Assembly (NCBI GenBank): GCA_001563805.1 | Contig: LKMK01000003.1 | Span: 1 to 36,714, forward strand | Length of the DNA: 36,714 bases | Source: Natrialbaceae archaeon B1-Br10_E2g2 | GTDB lineage: Archaea > Halobacteriota > Halobacteria > Halobacteriales > Natrialbaceae | Direction of reading: 5' to 3' | In this document: positions 24,148 through 33,804 of the stretch, one piece after another | Layout: each line of letters opens with the position of its first letter | Numbering within the stretch: position 1 is the stretch's first letter | Notes under the pieces: generated by a model | What the model was told of the DNA's origin: nothing | Databases searched by the model: none | What the model saw: the letters and a program-made list of their open reading frames with translations, nothing else | Program-made: the position numbers and the translations under genes

Positions 24148-24321
24148 ATGAACGTACTACAAGTACTCGCAACGACGTCGATCCTGTTCGTGCTGTTCGC
24201 AATCCTCTGGGTATTTTACGTCGAGGAGTGGCTCGAACAGCGAGAGATAACGTATACGAATCGGGACCGACCGGAGACGAGAGGGTCCGAAGAGCAGGCC
24301 CAGCAGAGCGGAGGTAACTGA
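24148..24321 (+). CDS. Small single-TM subunit coupled to sodium:solute symporter
   Basis: A 57-residue protein with one hydrophobic helix (about 4-24, LQVLATTSILFVLFAILWVFY) and a charged, hydrophilic C-terminus rich in Glu, Arg and Gln. It resembles the small accessory subunits that precede SSS-family symporters. Its TGA stop overlaps the symporter ATG (TGATG), so the two are translationally coupled and probably form a complex. ATG 24148 is chosen. A GTG at 24133 in the same frame is about 25 bases after an AATTATTA box and could be a leaderless start, adding five residues. Upstream bases 24061-24120 carry the promoter. Confidence 0.75.
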   Translation: MNVLQVLATTSILFVLFAILWVFYVEEWLEQREITYTNRDRPETRGSEEQAQQSGGN

Positions 24322-25985
24322 TGACAGCGGAGCTTCTCGCCGGCGAGTTCGTCATGCAGGCGGGTGACGAACTCGATCACGGAACGGTCATCACGTGGGG
24401 ATGGGTTTTCCTCGCCGCCTACCTGTTCCTGATCGTGGGACTCGGCTACATCGGGTACCGACGCGTCGAGGGCGGAAGAGGGGCGACCAGCGCCCAGGAC
24501 GAGTACGCGACCGCTCGCGGCGGGTTCGGCTTCCTCGCGCTCGCACTGGCGTACGCCGCCACCGTCGCGAGCGGTGCGACGTTCATGAGTATCCCGGGGA
24601 TGGGGTACGACATGGGGTTCATGGCGGGATACTACGCGCTGATCTACCCCATCGGGATCTTCTTCGGCGCGATCGTCGTCGCACGCGTCAGCAAGAAGGT
24701 CAGCGACCGCTTCAACTCACAATCCGTTCCCGATCTGATCGGCGACCGATTCCAGAGTCCCGGTCTGCGGGTCGTCACGGCGTTGCTCTCGCTGTTCCTG
24801 ATCTTCTACGCGATGGCACAGATTTCAGCGGCGGGCTGGATGTTCGAGGTCATCCTCGGCGTCGAGTACGTCGTCGGAATCTGGGTGGCCGGCCTGCTCA
24901 TGTTGGTCTACATGGCGGCCGGTGGCTCGCATGCCGACATCCTGACTGACGCCGTCCAGGGCGCGATCATGATCGGGATTACGTTCCTGATCTTCATCAT
25001 GTTCGTGACAGGCTGGGGCATCGACGGCGGGATGAGTTCGGTCAACGCCGCCCTCGAGAGCAGCCAGCAGTGGGACCAGCACACCGATCCGGACAACCCG
25101 ATCTTCCCCGGCTGGTGGGCGATCCTCCTGTTGATGATCGCCCACATCGGCTTCACGGCCCAGCCCCACCTGGGTAACAAGTTCTTCGCGATCAAGAGCA
25201 ACCGGTACATCCGCCGGTTCCTGCTCGCGACCTCGCTCGTCGGCATCTTCCTCCCCGTGATGTACCTGGGTGGCATCCTCGGTGCCGCACAGGGTCTCGA
25301 GGTGTCCGACCCCGACGCGATCATCCCGACGCTGTTCGTCGAGAACATCCACCCGATCATGGCGGCGTTCCTGGGAATCGCGATCCTCAGCGCGATCGTC
25401 TCGACGTCCGACGGGCTGATCATCGCGATCTCTCAGATCTTCGCGAACGACCTCTACCGCAAGTCCTACGTGCCGTGGAAGGGCGGTGACCCCGAAGCCG
25501 ACGAGGTCCAGCAGCGCGCGCTGCTCATCTCGCGCATCTCGACGATCTTCATCGTCTTCGTCGCCGTCGCCGCGGTCATCACGCCGCCACAGTACCTCGT
25601 CGTCTTCATGTGGACGGGCATCGGCGGCATCATCGCCTCGTTCGGTGGCCCGTACATGATCGGACTGATCTGGCGGCGCACCACCAAGCACGCGGCCTAC
25701 GCGGCGATGATCCTCGGGTTCGGGGTGTACTTCTACATCCACCTCGGCCCGCAGTTCGGCGTCATGGAGGGCTTCTGGCCCCTGAACGAGAACCCGTTCG
25801 CGTCGACCGGTATCGGGTTCATCGTCAGCGTCGCGACCACGGTCGTGGTGAGCTTCTTCACCGAGCCGCCGAGCGACGAACACCTCGAGGAAGTGTTCTC
25901 CGCCGAGACGCGCCTCCTGGACAGCGACCAGCCCGGCGGCTCGTCGCCGACCGGGCCGGCCGGCGCCTCCGAGAGCGACGACTAA
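24321..25985 (+). CDS. Sodium:solute symporter (SSS family)
   Basis: A 554-residue sodium-coupled transporter of the SSS family (PanF/ActP/PutP-like), with about 13 hydrophobic segments and a hydrophilic acidic C-tail. Typical motifs are ARGGFGFLALALAYAATVASGATFMSIPG in the first core helices, VSKKVSDRFNSQSVPDLIGDRF in the following loop, QISAAGWMFEVILG, GGSHADILTDAVQGAIM, and AILSAIVSTSDGLIIAISQIFANDLYR, which holds the conserved Ser/Thr sodium site. It imports an organic anion, sugar or amino acid with sodium, a fitting mode in high-salt media. The position after the HpsN-like gene suggests the same substrate, but no substrate is readable. Confidence 0.94.
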   Translation: MTAELLAGEFVMQAGDELDHGTVITWGWVFLAAYLFLIVGLGYIGYRRVEGGRGATSAQDEYATARGGFGFLALALAYAATVASGATFMSIPGMGYDMGFMAGYYALIYPIGIFFGAIVVARVSKKVSDRFNSQSVPDLIGDRFQSPGLRVVTALLSLFLIFYAMAQISAAGWMFEVILGVEYVVGIWVAGLLMLVYMAAGGSHADILTDAVQGAIMIGITFLIFIMFVTGWGIDGGMSSVNAALESSQQWDQHTDPDNPIFPGWWAILLLMIAHIGFTAQPHLGNKFFAIKSNRYIRRFLLATSLVGIFLPVMYLGGILGAAQGLEVSDPDAIIPTLFVENIHPIMAAFLGIAILSAIVSTSDGLIIAISQIFANDLYRKSYVPWKGGDPEADEVQQRALLISRISTIFIVFVAVAAVITPPQYLVVFMWTGIGGIIASFGGPYMIGLIWRRTTKHAAYAAMILGFGVYFYIHLGPQFGVMEGFWPLNENPFASTGIGFIVSVATTVVVSFFTEPPSDEHLEEVFSAETRLLDSDQPGGSSPTGPAGASESDD

Positions 25986-26053
25986 CTATCGATTCGTGTC
26001 GACCCGTTTTTCGACCGAGCGCTTAACACCCAGTGGCTACCATCGTAGTAGAT

Positions 26054-26626
26054 ATGAAGATCAGCGCGTTCGAGGAACGGCTCGACGAAGCGTCCGCCAT
26101 CGAGCAGACCCGTAACCTGAGCGCCAAAGAGTACGCGTACGCGGTGCTGGCGGACTACCTGGACTGGGAAACCGAGACGCCCGACTTCGACGTGACGCTC
26201 GTCTACTACCCGGATTACATCGCCTACACGACGGCGACGATTCGCCGGACCCTTCGCGGAAAGAAGGTCCTCAAATTTCTGGCGGGAATCGACGCGGTCA
26301 CCGCTCGACCGGGTGAAGTCGACGTCACACTTCCGGCACGGCGAACGATCGACGCCGATCCCGAGGCGGTGATCGAGCCACAGATCGACGAGGACGAGGC
26401 CGAACGAATCTGGCGTGAGTGGCTCTTCAAATACGTCGGCCGGTACCACCGGGCCACGGCTATGCCGGAGTACTCCCTCGACGAACTGGAACTCGTCTAC
26501 ACCCCCTACTGGATCATCGACTACGGCACGCTCGAGGAGAGTCTCGCCGTCAGCGACCTGACCGGCCGAACCGCGAAAATCGAGGAGATCCAGGTTCTCG
26601 AGGAGTTTTACCAGTACCACATGTGA
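26054..26626 (+). CDS. Soluble hypothetical protein downstream of the symporter
   Basis: A 190-residue protein with no TM segment or signal peptide and no family I recognise. It is acidic with aromatic-rich beta-like stretches: VTLVYYPDYIAYTTATI, a basic patch RRTLRGKKVLKF, a central acidic helix (IDEDEAERIWREWLFKYVGR), and LELVYTPYWIIDYGTLEE. The paired VYYPDYI and VYTPYWI motifs hint at an internal repeat. ATG 26054 is chosen because it begins the conserved-looking sequence and GCTTAACA lies about 28-35 bases upstream. It follows the symporter by 68 bases on the same strand and could be a soluble partner or an unrelated gene. Coding compositional character is typical of a real haloarchaeal gene. 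Confidence 0.75.
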   Translation: MKISAFEERLDEASAIEQTRNLSAKEYAYAVLADYLDWETETPDFDVTLVYYPDYIAYTTATIRRTLRGKKVLKFLAGIDAVTARPGEVDVTLPARRTIDADPEAVIEPQIDEDEAERIWREWLFKYVGRYHRATAMPEYSLDELELVYTPYWIIDYGTLEESLAVSDLTGRTAKIEEIQVLEEFYQYHM

Positions 26627-26694
26627 GCCGATCAGGTGGGACGCCCGGTATCGCAGGCGTAACTCGTTTGGCCGAAGCGGTCGGTTCGCCGCGG

Positions 26695-26844
26695 TCAGTA
26701 CTCGACGCCGAGCAGCGTGTTCGAAACCGAGAACGCATCGGTGATCTCCGGCACCACCGGGCTGACCGCCAGCCGACCCACCATCGTCACGAAGAACGCC
26801 AGCATACACAGTCCCAGGACACTCCCTGGGTATCGCCAGCGCAT
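26695..26844 (-). pseudogene. N-terminal fragment of an MFS transporter
   Basis: A 49-codon piece from ATG 26844 to a stop at 26695. It starts MRWRYPGSVLGLCMLAFFVT and continues MVGRLAVSPVVPEITDAFSVS, which is the first helix and following loop of the haloarchaeal MFS carriers, whose full length is about 400 residues. Everything after TM1 is missing, and downstream DNA on that strand does not resume the protein in any frame. It is a truncated relic of a transporter gene, or at best a tiny membrane peptide. Confidence 0.65.
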
Positions 26845-26902
26845 GGTGGACCGGTTCCAGTTCGAGGTGTACGTCCCGAGGAAGTATCGCTGTCGAAACC
26901 CG

Positions 26903-26964
26903 GTGGCCTTCCGTGGCGTCCACTCGAGACCGTGTGGCCTTCCGAAACACCCACTCGAGACCGC
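26903..26964. repeat. Two-copy 31-base tandem repeat with variable core
   Basis: Units at 26903-26933 and 26934-26964 share GTGGCCTTCCG and CCACTCGAGACCG exactly but differ in the six-base core (TGGCGT versus AAACAC). It lies upstream of the iron alcohol dehydrogenase promoter and next to the MFS fragment. It could be an operator pair or the product of slippage. Confidence 0.7.
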
Positions 26965-27031
26965 AGATGAGCGTCGGACAGGCCATCGGCCGGGCAGTAC
27001 TGCTTTACTCGCTCGCCTCACAACGGAGCGT

Positions 27032-28231
27032 ATGGACAGTCCAGCCGTCACCCACGATGGGCACACCGGCCACTTCTCGTTCACCGCCACCGACGTCACC
27101 TTCGGCGATGGCGTCGCGACCACCCTCGAGGACGTCCTCGAGCGCCTCGACGTATCCGCTCCGCTGATCGTCACCGACGCGGGCGTTGAGGACGCCGGCG
27201 TGCTCGGGCCGATCCTCGACCCCCTCGAGGCCGACCCGGTGGTCCACTACGCGACGATCGAACCGTCGACCGACGACTTCGCCGACCTCCCGACCGACGC
27301 CGTCGACGGCGCCGTCGCGGTCGGCGGCGGCTCCTGTATCGACACCGCGAAAGTCGTCGCGACCCTGCTCGCTCACGGCGGCGAGGCCGCAGACTACCTC
27401 GGCGTCGACGAGGTTCCCGGCCCGGTCGCGCCGCTCGTGGCGGTCCCGACGACGAGCGGCACCGGCTCCCAGGCCACCCAGACAGCGGTCGTCTCCCACG
27501 ACGGTATCAAACTCGGCTCGAGCGACGAGCACCTCCGCCCGGACGTCGCGCTGGTCGATCCGACGCTGACGTACGGGCTGCCACCAGCCATCACCGCCCG
27601 CGCCGGCTTCGACGCGTTCGTCCACGCCCTCGAGTCGGTGACCGCCCGCGACCACCGGTGGGTCGAACCCCGTCCCATCACCTACCAGGGAGCGAACCCC
27701 GTCTCCCGCGCGCTCGCCCGGGAGGCCCTCTCGCTCGTCCACGGCGCGCTCGAGCGGGCGACGTTCGACGGGGCCGATCGAGAGGCGCGACGCGCGATGA
27801 GTCTCGGCTCCCACCTCGCCGGGACCGCGTTCTCCGTCTCCGGACTGGGCGTCGTCCACGCTCTCGCGAGCACGCTTGGGGGCCTCACCGACGAACCACA
27901 CGGTGCGTGCCTGGCGGCGTCCATCGAGGCCGGCTTGACCTACAACTTGCCCGTCCGTCGCGGGGAGTACGCCTCGATCGCCCGCTCGCTCGAGGTCGTC
28001 GACGACGGGGCGACCGACGACGAGGCCGCGAGCGCGCTGGTCGCCGAGTGCGATCGACTCCGGCGATCCCTGGGCCTCCCCGCGTCGATGGCCGAACTCG
28101 GGCTCGAACGCGAGGACCTCGAGACGATCGTCGAGAACACGCTCGTCCAGGAACGGCGGCTACCGACGAATCCCCGGGAGGCCGGTGACGACCTCCGCGA
28201 GCACCTGCTGGCCGTGGAGTTCGGCGACTGA
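27032..28231 (+). CDS. Iron-containing alcohol dehydrogenase
   Basis: A 399-residue group III (Fe-ADH) dehydrogenase. The NAD-binding region contains AVGGGSCIDTAKVVATLLAHGG, then PLVAVPTTSGTGSQATQTAVV, the signature of the family. Metal ligands are visible in GFDAFVHALE (Asp and His four apart) and in GVVHALASTLGGLTDEPHG (two His fourteen apart, as in lactaldehyde reductase FucO). It reduces or oxidises primary alcohols, glycerol-like polyols or hydroxy acids; the substrate is unknown. ATG 27032 is preferred over longer frames because it starts the recognisable protein. It heads a plus-strand series of three redox enzymes, but each of the later two has its own promoter-like sequence. Confidence 0.93.
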   Translation: MDSPAVTHDGHTGHFSFTATDVTFGDGVATTLEDVLERLDVSAPLIVTDAGVEDAGVLGPILDPLEADPVVHYATIEPSTDDFADLPTDAVDGAVAVGGGSCIDTAKVVATLLAHGGEAADYLGVDEVPGPVAPLVAVPTTSGTGSQATQTAVVSHDGIKLGSSDEHLRPDVALVDPTLTYGLPPAITARAGFDAFVHALESVTARDHRWVEPRPITYQGANPVSRALAREALSLVHGALERATFDGADREARRAMSLGSHLAGTAFSVSGLGVVHALASTLGGLTDEPHGACLAASIEAGLTYNLPVRRGEYASIARSLEVVDDGATDDEAASALVAECDRLRRSLGLPASMAELGLEREDLETIVENTLVQERRLPTNPREAGDDLREHLLAVEFGD

Positions 28232-28384
28232 CCGCGAGGTGATCGGCCTCGGTGACCGTGCTCGCACACGGCCGCGGGTTGCGGCTCCCGACCCCCCGTT
28301 CGCCGCGAAGGCTTCGATCGCTGCCGGAATTTTCACCCGTGAGCCGTCGATTCGCCGACGAAACGGACTTCAGTCGACGGAAGA

Positions 28385-28392
28385 TTTATTTT
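28385..28392 (+). promoter_or_regulatory. TATA box of the zinc alcohol dehydrogenase gene
   Basis: TTTATTTT lies 22-29 bases before the ATG at 28414, preceded by a purine-rich BRE-like stretch (GGAAGA). This is the spacing of a leaderless haloarchaeal transcript and supports the chosen start. Confidence 0.6.
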
Positions 28393-28413
28393 GTGAGCCA
28401 GAAACATCGAGCT

Positions 28414-29517
28414 ATGGGAGCACGACCCACTGGAAAGCTCGTCTACCTGTCAGAGCCGGAACAGCTCGAGATCAAAGAGTACGAGGTTCCGGAGCCCGAA
28501 CCGGGCGCGGTACTGACCGAGATCGAACAGGCCAACGTCTGCGGCTCGGAACTCCACATCTGGCGGGGCCACCACCCAGAGGTGAAAGAGGGAGTGTTGG
28601 GACACGAGGCCGTCTGTCGGGTGAGCGAACTCGGCGAGGGCGTCGAGACCGACTACGCGGGCGACCCGATCGAGGAGGGCGATATCGTCGCGCCGGCGTA
28701 CTTCTTGACTTGCCAGCGCTGTCCGCCGTGTCGCGAGGGACAGTTCAACCTCTGTGAGAACGCCTACACCTACTGGTCGAAGCCGCCGGAGGAGTCGCCG
28801 CACTTCCACGGGACGTTCTCGACGCACTACTTCGTCCACCCGAACCAGTACTTCTACAAGGTTCCCGAGGGCGTGAACCTGCAGGTCGCCGCTGCGGCGA
28901 ACTGCGCGCTCTCACAGATGCTCTACGGGCTCGACCAGGTCGGCGTCGACTGGAACGACACGGTCGTCGTTCAGGGCGCCGGCGGCCTCGGCCTCAACAC
29001 GGTCGCCATCGCCCGCGAGCGCGGCGCGAAGACCATCGTCGTCGAAGGCGTCGACGGCCGTATCGAACGCGCCAAGGAGTTCGGGGTCGACCACGTCATC
29101 GACTTCCGCGAGTACGAGACGGTCGAGGAACGCGCAAAGCGAGTGCGCGAGCTGACCGACGGCGTCGGCGCCGACGTCGGCGTCGAAGTCGCTGGCGTCC
29201 CCGAAGCGTTCGCCGAAGGGCCACACCTCCTGCGCCAGGGCGGCCGATACCTCGAGGTCGGCAACGTCAACCCCGGCATCATGTCCGAGTTCGACACCGG
29301 CACGCTGACCCGCAGGGGAATCGACATCACGACGGCGATCCGGTACCAGCCGTGGTACCTGAAGACCGCCCTCGAGTTCCTCGCCGAGTGCGGCGACGAC
29401 TACCCCTACGAGGACCTGATCGACGCCGAGTTCGACCTGCTCGACGTCGAAGAGGCGCTCGCGAAGTCCGACACCCGTGAAATCACTCGCGCGGCGTTGC
29501 ACCCGCACGCGGACTGA
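28414..29517 (+). CDS. Zinc-dependent alcohol dehydrogenase (MDR family)
   Basis: A 367-residue medium-chain dehydrogenase. The catalytic zinc set is NVCGSELH (Cys) and GHEAV (His, Glu). The structural zinc lobe has four cysteines in TCQRCPPCREGQFNLC. The Rossmann motif is VVVQGAGGLGLNTVAIARERG, then VVEGVDGRIERAKEFGVDHVIDF, with a glutamate at the end of the second strand favouring NAD. It resembles haloarchaeal enzymes annotated as L-threonine or sorbitol dehydrogenase-like, but no substrate-specific motif is firm. Its own TATA box precedes it. With the following aldehyde dehydrogenase it could oxidise an alcohol through aldehyde to acid. Confidence 0.94.
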   Translation: MGARPTGKLVYLSEPEQLEIKEYEVPEPEPGAVLTEIEQANVCGSELHIWRGHHPEVKEGVLGHEAVCRVSELGEGVETDYAGDPIEEGDIVAPAYFLTCQRCPPCREGQFNLCENAYTYWSKPPEESPHFHGTFSTHYFVHPNQYFYKVPEGVNLQVAAAANCALSQMLYGLDQVGVDWNDTVVVQGAGGLGLNTVAIARERGAKTIVVEGVDGRIERAKEFGVDHVIDFREYETVEERAKRVRELTDGVGADVGVEVAGVPEAFAEGPHLLRQGGRYLEVGNVNPGIMSEFDTGTLTRRGIDITTAIRYQPWYLKTALEFLAECGDDYPYEDLIDAEFDLLDVEEALAKSDTREITRAALHPHAD

Positions 29518-29694
29518 TACGGACTGCTGAACCGATTTACCGGTCGACCCCTGATCGCTCTGGAAACGACGTCAAACAGGCCGTACGACACGCCGGAGCC
29601 TGATCGACCGGACCCACGGTTCCGTTCAGGCGTCGACCGACCGTATCCGAGCGAAGCACTCATTTTCGTCGCCGCTGAATGTAGGGCGAGCACT

Positions 29695-31191
<1,497 letters not shown>

Positions 31192-31765
31192 ATCCGTAGA
31201 GGCTTTCGTTCTCGGGACGGAGGGCTCGAGCTGGTGGGACTCATTGACACCCGGTTGTTGATTCCACAGTTGGGGAGACGGCATACCCCTCATATGGGCC
31301 CGTTCTGCGATGAACAATTCTCATATATGTCACGGAATATCGAAGGAGCTGTCGATATGGTGACTAGTGCTGCCACCCTGCGCGGGGAACGACGGGCCTC
31401 AGTTCGAACCCATCGATCGGGATCGTCTATAGGACCCAGGACCGGCGTTCGCGTCGAATACGAGGTCCGGCACCGACGGACCCGATGGAAAGCGGGGCGA
31501 GGCTCGTTTAGCTCACCAATAATGCACATGAGCCTGTCCGGGTCCTTCGAAACCGCACGATCTGCCTGGCGGAACACTACACCAGTCGGCTTCCGTGTTG
31601 TGGAATCGACACATAGGACCTCTATGAGGTAACTGTCCATGAAATTGTCAGTAGTGGGTCGACGGTCGTTGCCTGATCGGCCCCCGAACGCCGTGCTACG
31701 AGACTGGGCCTCGAGAAGTCCCCTCGCTGGGTACAGGCCCAATCCTGCCGACGGTTCGAGATTCG

Positions 31766-31784
31766 ATATCGTATAATACGATAT
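31766..31784. promoter_or_regulatory. Perfect 19-base palindrome beside an AT-rich promoter-like box
   Basis: ATATCGTAT-A-ATACGATAT has perfect 9-base arms around one base. ATATAATATA directly follows and could be a TATA box. No coding gene starts within the usual distance, so it could drive a non-coding RNA or be left over from a lost gene. Confidence 0.5.
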
Positions 31785-32080
31785 AATATAAGAGTGAAAG
31801 ACGTCGTCGACGCTCTACCGCGACGACCGTCTGCTGCTGGCAGTCGCTGGATCGACGGCGCGGTGGTTCGGACCGCTCAGCCGCTGGGTGTTCGTGATGG
31901 GCTACCCCGCTGTCGTTGCCGGTCTCCGACGGCCCCGTCCTCGTCAAAAAAAGGACGTCGCAAACGGGAACGAACTCTCCGTCCCGTCGGCGATTCAACG
32001 CCGAACTGTCGCTCGCAACTCGGTCGAGTACGATGCCGTGGTGGGCGATCCCCCCTCACCCCTGAGGCCGGCATCTACAA

Positions 32081-32238
32081 TATAGTAACAACTGCAACGA
32101 TTTACACACTGATCGCCGAACCGTCTGGCGATCAGGTGTGCAATGACTTGCAGTGGCTACTATAACAACTGCACCGATTCATATGCTGATCGCCGATTCG
32201 TCTGGCGACCACGTATGTAATGACGCACAGTGGCGACT
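32081..32238. repeat. Tandem pair of long hairpin-forming repeats
   Basis: Two copies with a 77-base period. Each contains CTGATCGCC, a 9-base loop (GAACCGTCT or GATTCGTCT), then GGCGATCAG or GGCGACCAC. In copy one the inner stem is a perfect 9 pairs (32109-32117 with 32127-32135) and extends past a one-base bulge. In copy two the sequence has changed but pairing is largely kept. The arms continue with imperfect symmetry to the ACTGCA/TGCAGT ends, so each unit is one long imperfect hairpin. No gene overlaps it. It may be a structured RNA element, a MITE-like unit or a protein-binding site. Confidence 0.75.
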
Positions 32239-32471
32239 GTAGGCGTGGGTTCGAGAACGGGACCGGTCGTTCAGCGGGATCGCGACTGGAACGCTCCCGA
32301 CTGCAGCGATCTCTCCGTCCAAACCCATGCAAAGGACTGTCGTGGGATCTCCCCTCTCGGCACGATTACGTGCCGACCGACCGTCGCCACAAGCGGACGC
32401 GATTCACAGCCCCGCGTCGGGCTCGAGGCTACCGTGACCACGATGCCGACTTCGATTCCGGCCCAATCCCG

Positions 32472-32480
32472 TGTTTATAT
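32472..32480 (+). promoter_or_regulatory. TATA box of the LarA-like gene
   Basis: TGTTTATAT lies about 26-34 bases before the ATG at 32506, as expected for leaderless transcription, and decides that start over upstream alternatives. Confidence 0.6.
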
Positions 32481-32505
32481 ACGTCGGGCATCGATACGTC
32501 GTCGT

Positions 32506-33804
32506 ATGGAGTTCCCAACCGCGGACGATCTCGAGGCCCTGATCGATCCGCCCACCTATCCGTCGGTGGCGTCGGTCCGGTACGACCCCGAGACCGAGAC
32601 GCTCGAGGACCCCCTCGCCGAGACCCGAGCGGAGCTCGACCACCTCCCGATCTCTCGGCTTGAGCCGGGGGCGACGGTGGCCGTCGGGGTCGGGAGCCGG
32701 GGCATCCACGGCATCGACGAGATCGTCGCCGAGACGGTCGCGTTTCTCGACGACCGCGGTTTCGAGCCCGTCCTGGTGCCGGCGATGGGGAGCCACGGCG
32801 GTGCGACGGCCGCGGGACAACTCGAGATCCTCGAGACCCTCGGTATCACGGACGAACGCGTCGGGGCGCCGATCGACGCGCGGATGGACGCCGATCCCGT
32901 CGGCGAGGTCGACGTCGGCGAGACGACGACCCCGGTGTACGTCGCTCGCGCCGCCCTCGAGGCCGACGCCGTCATGGCCATCAACCGGGTGAAACCACAC
33001 ACGAACTTCACGGGGCGACTCGAGAGCGGCCTCTGCAAGATGCTCACGGTCGGACTGGGAAAACAGCGGGGCGCCCAGGCCTTTCACTCGACGGCGCTCG
33101 CGGAGGGGTACGTCCCGACGATCGAGGCGATGATCGAGGCCGTCAGGGAGTCCGTGCCACTGCTCGGCGGGCTCGCGCTCGTGGAGAACTTCCACGAGGA
33201 AACGGGGATCGTCGAGGGGATTCCGGGCGAGTCGCTCGAGGAGCGAGAGCCGGCCCTGCTCGAGGTCGCCCGCGAGGAGATGGCGACGCTGCCGTTCGAC
33301 GACCTCGATCTGCTCGTCGTCGACGAACTCGGCAAAGAGATCTCCGGCGCGGGGATGGACACCAACGTGATCGGACGGTATCGCGTCCTGAACGCGCCCG
33401 ATCCGGAGACGCCGGCGATCGACCTGATCTACGCCCGCGGGCTCACCGAGGGGACGAAGGGCAACGGCAACGGCATCGGCCTGGCCGACATCACGCGACG
33501 GGCGGCCCTCGACCAGCTCGACCTCCAGAAGACGTACGCCAACGCCCTGACGAGCGGTTCGTTAGCCAAGGCGAAACTCCCGCCCGTTGCCCCGACCGAC
33601 GAACTGGCGCTGAGAGTCGCCCTGAACGCGCTGGGCGGCTACGACCCCGAGACCGTCCGTCTCGCGTGGATCGAGAACACTACCGATCTCGCCGAGTTCC
33701 GGGTCTCCGAAGCGCTGCTCGAGTCGCTTCCGGCCGAAGCGACCGTCCTCGAGCGCGAACGGCTCGCGTTCGACGACGGAACCGCGACGTTCGAGTCACT
33801 CTAA
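32506..33804 (+). CDS. LarA-like nickel-pincer racemase domain protein (DUF2088 family)
   Basis: A 432-residue homologue of lactate racemase LarA, the enzyme that carries the nickel-pincer nucleotide cofactor. Positions equivalent to the LarA His, His, Lys, His set are visible: H97 (MGSHGGAT), H165 (VKPHTNF), K178 (LCKML) and H194 (AFHS). The 16-residue spacing of the last two equals that in LarA (K184, H200). Sequence around them (SHGG instead of the LarA THRP type) shows it belongs to a divergent subgroup acting on another 2-hydroxy acid, or on an unrelated substrate. No larB, larC or larE is encoded here, so the cofactor would have to come from elsewhere. It begins after a TATA box and is not obviously in an operon. 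Confidence 0.88.
   Translation: MEFPTADDLEALIDPPTYPSVASVRYDPETETLEDPLAETRAELDHLPISRLEPGATVAVGVGSRGIHGIDEIVAETVAFLDDRGFEPVLVPAMGSHGGATAAGQLEILETLGITDERVGAPIDARMDADPVGEVDVGETTTPVYVARAALEADAVMAINRVKPHTNFTGRLESGLCKMLTVGLGKQRGAQAFHSTALAEGYVPTIEAMIEAVRESVPLLGGLALVENFHEETGIVEGIPGESLEEREPALLEVAREEMATLPFDDLDLLVVDELGKEISGAGMDTNVIGRYRVLNAPDPETPAIDLIYARGLTEGTKGNGNGIGLADITRRAALDQLDLQKTYANALTSGSLAKAKLPPVAPTDELALRVALNALGGYDPETVRLAWIENTTDLAEFRVSEALLESLPAEATVLERERLAFDDGTATFESL

Larger units (their letters stand above)
26627..27031. other. Gene-poor stretch with MFS fragment and tandem repeat
   Basis: Apart from the MFS remnant and the 31-base tandem repeat listed separately, this 405-base region holds only the probable promoter of the iron alcohol dehydrogenase gene that starts at 27032. 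No intact gene is seen. Confidence 0.5.
31192..32505. other. Long gene-free region with palindrome and hairpin repeats
   Basis: A 1.3-kb stretch with no protein-coding gene I can support. Open frames are present but do not show domains or haloarchaeal composition. One plus frame around 31800-31920 reads briefly protein-like (LYRDDRLLLAVAGSTARW, then PAVVAGLRR) yet lacks a plausible start and could be a gene relic. Structured elements in it are a 19-base palindrome (31766-31784), an AT-rich possible promoter just after it (31781-31790), two tandem hairpin units (32081-32238) and the TATA box of the next gene (32472-32480). Confidence 0.5.

Noticed and set aside
24825-25883. Minus-strand frame opposite the symporter
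   Set aside because: Its Asp/Arg/Glu-rich translation is a shadow of hydrophobic codons on the plus strand.
31390-31480. tRNA-like CAGTTCGAACCC motif
   Set aside because: A T-loop-like string is present, but no acceptor, D-arm or anticodon stem can be assembled around it.
31290-31742. A 150-codon minus frame in the gene-free region
   Set aside because: It needs a TTG start, shows no motif, and is rich in Arg and Ser unlike neighbouring proteins. It cannot be excluded but is not supported.
31888-32085. A 65-codon plus frame with a short membrane-like start
   Set aside because: Only the first third looks protein-like, the start is a GTG inside a longer open stretch, and no promoter or family is visible. 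Mentioned only as a possible relic.
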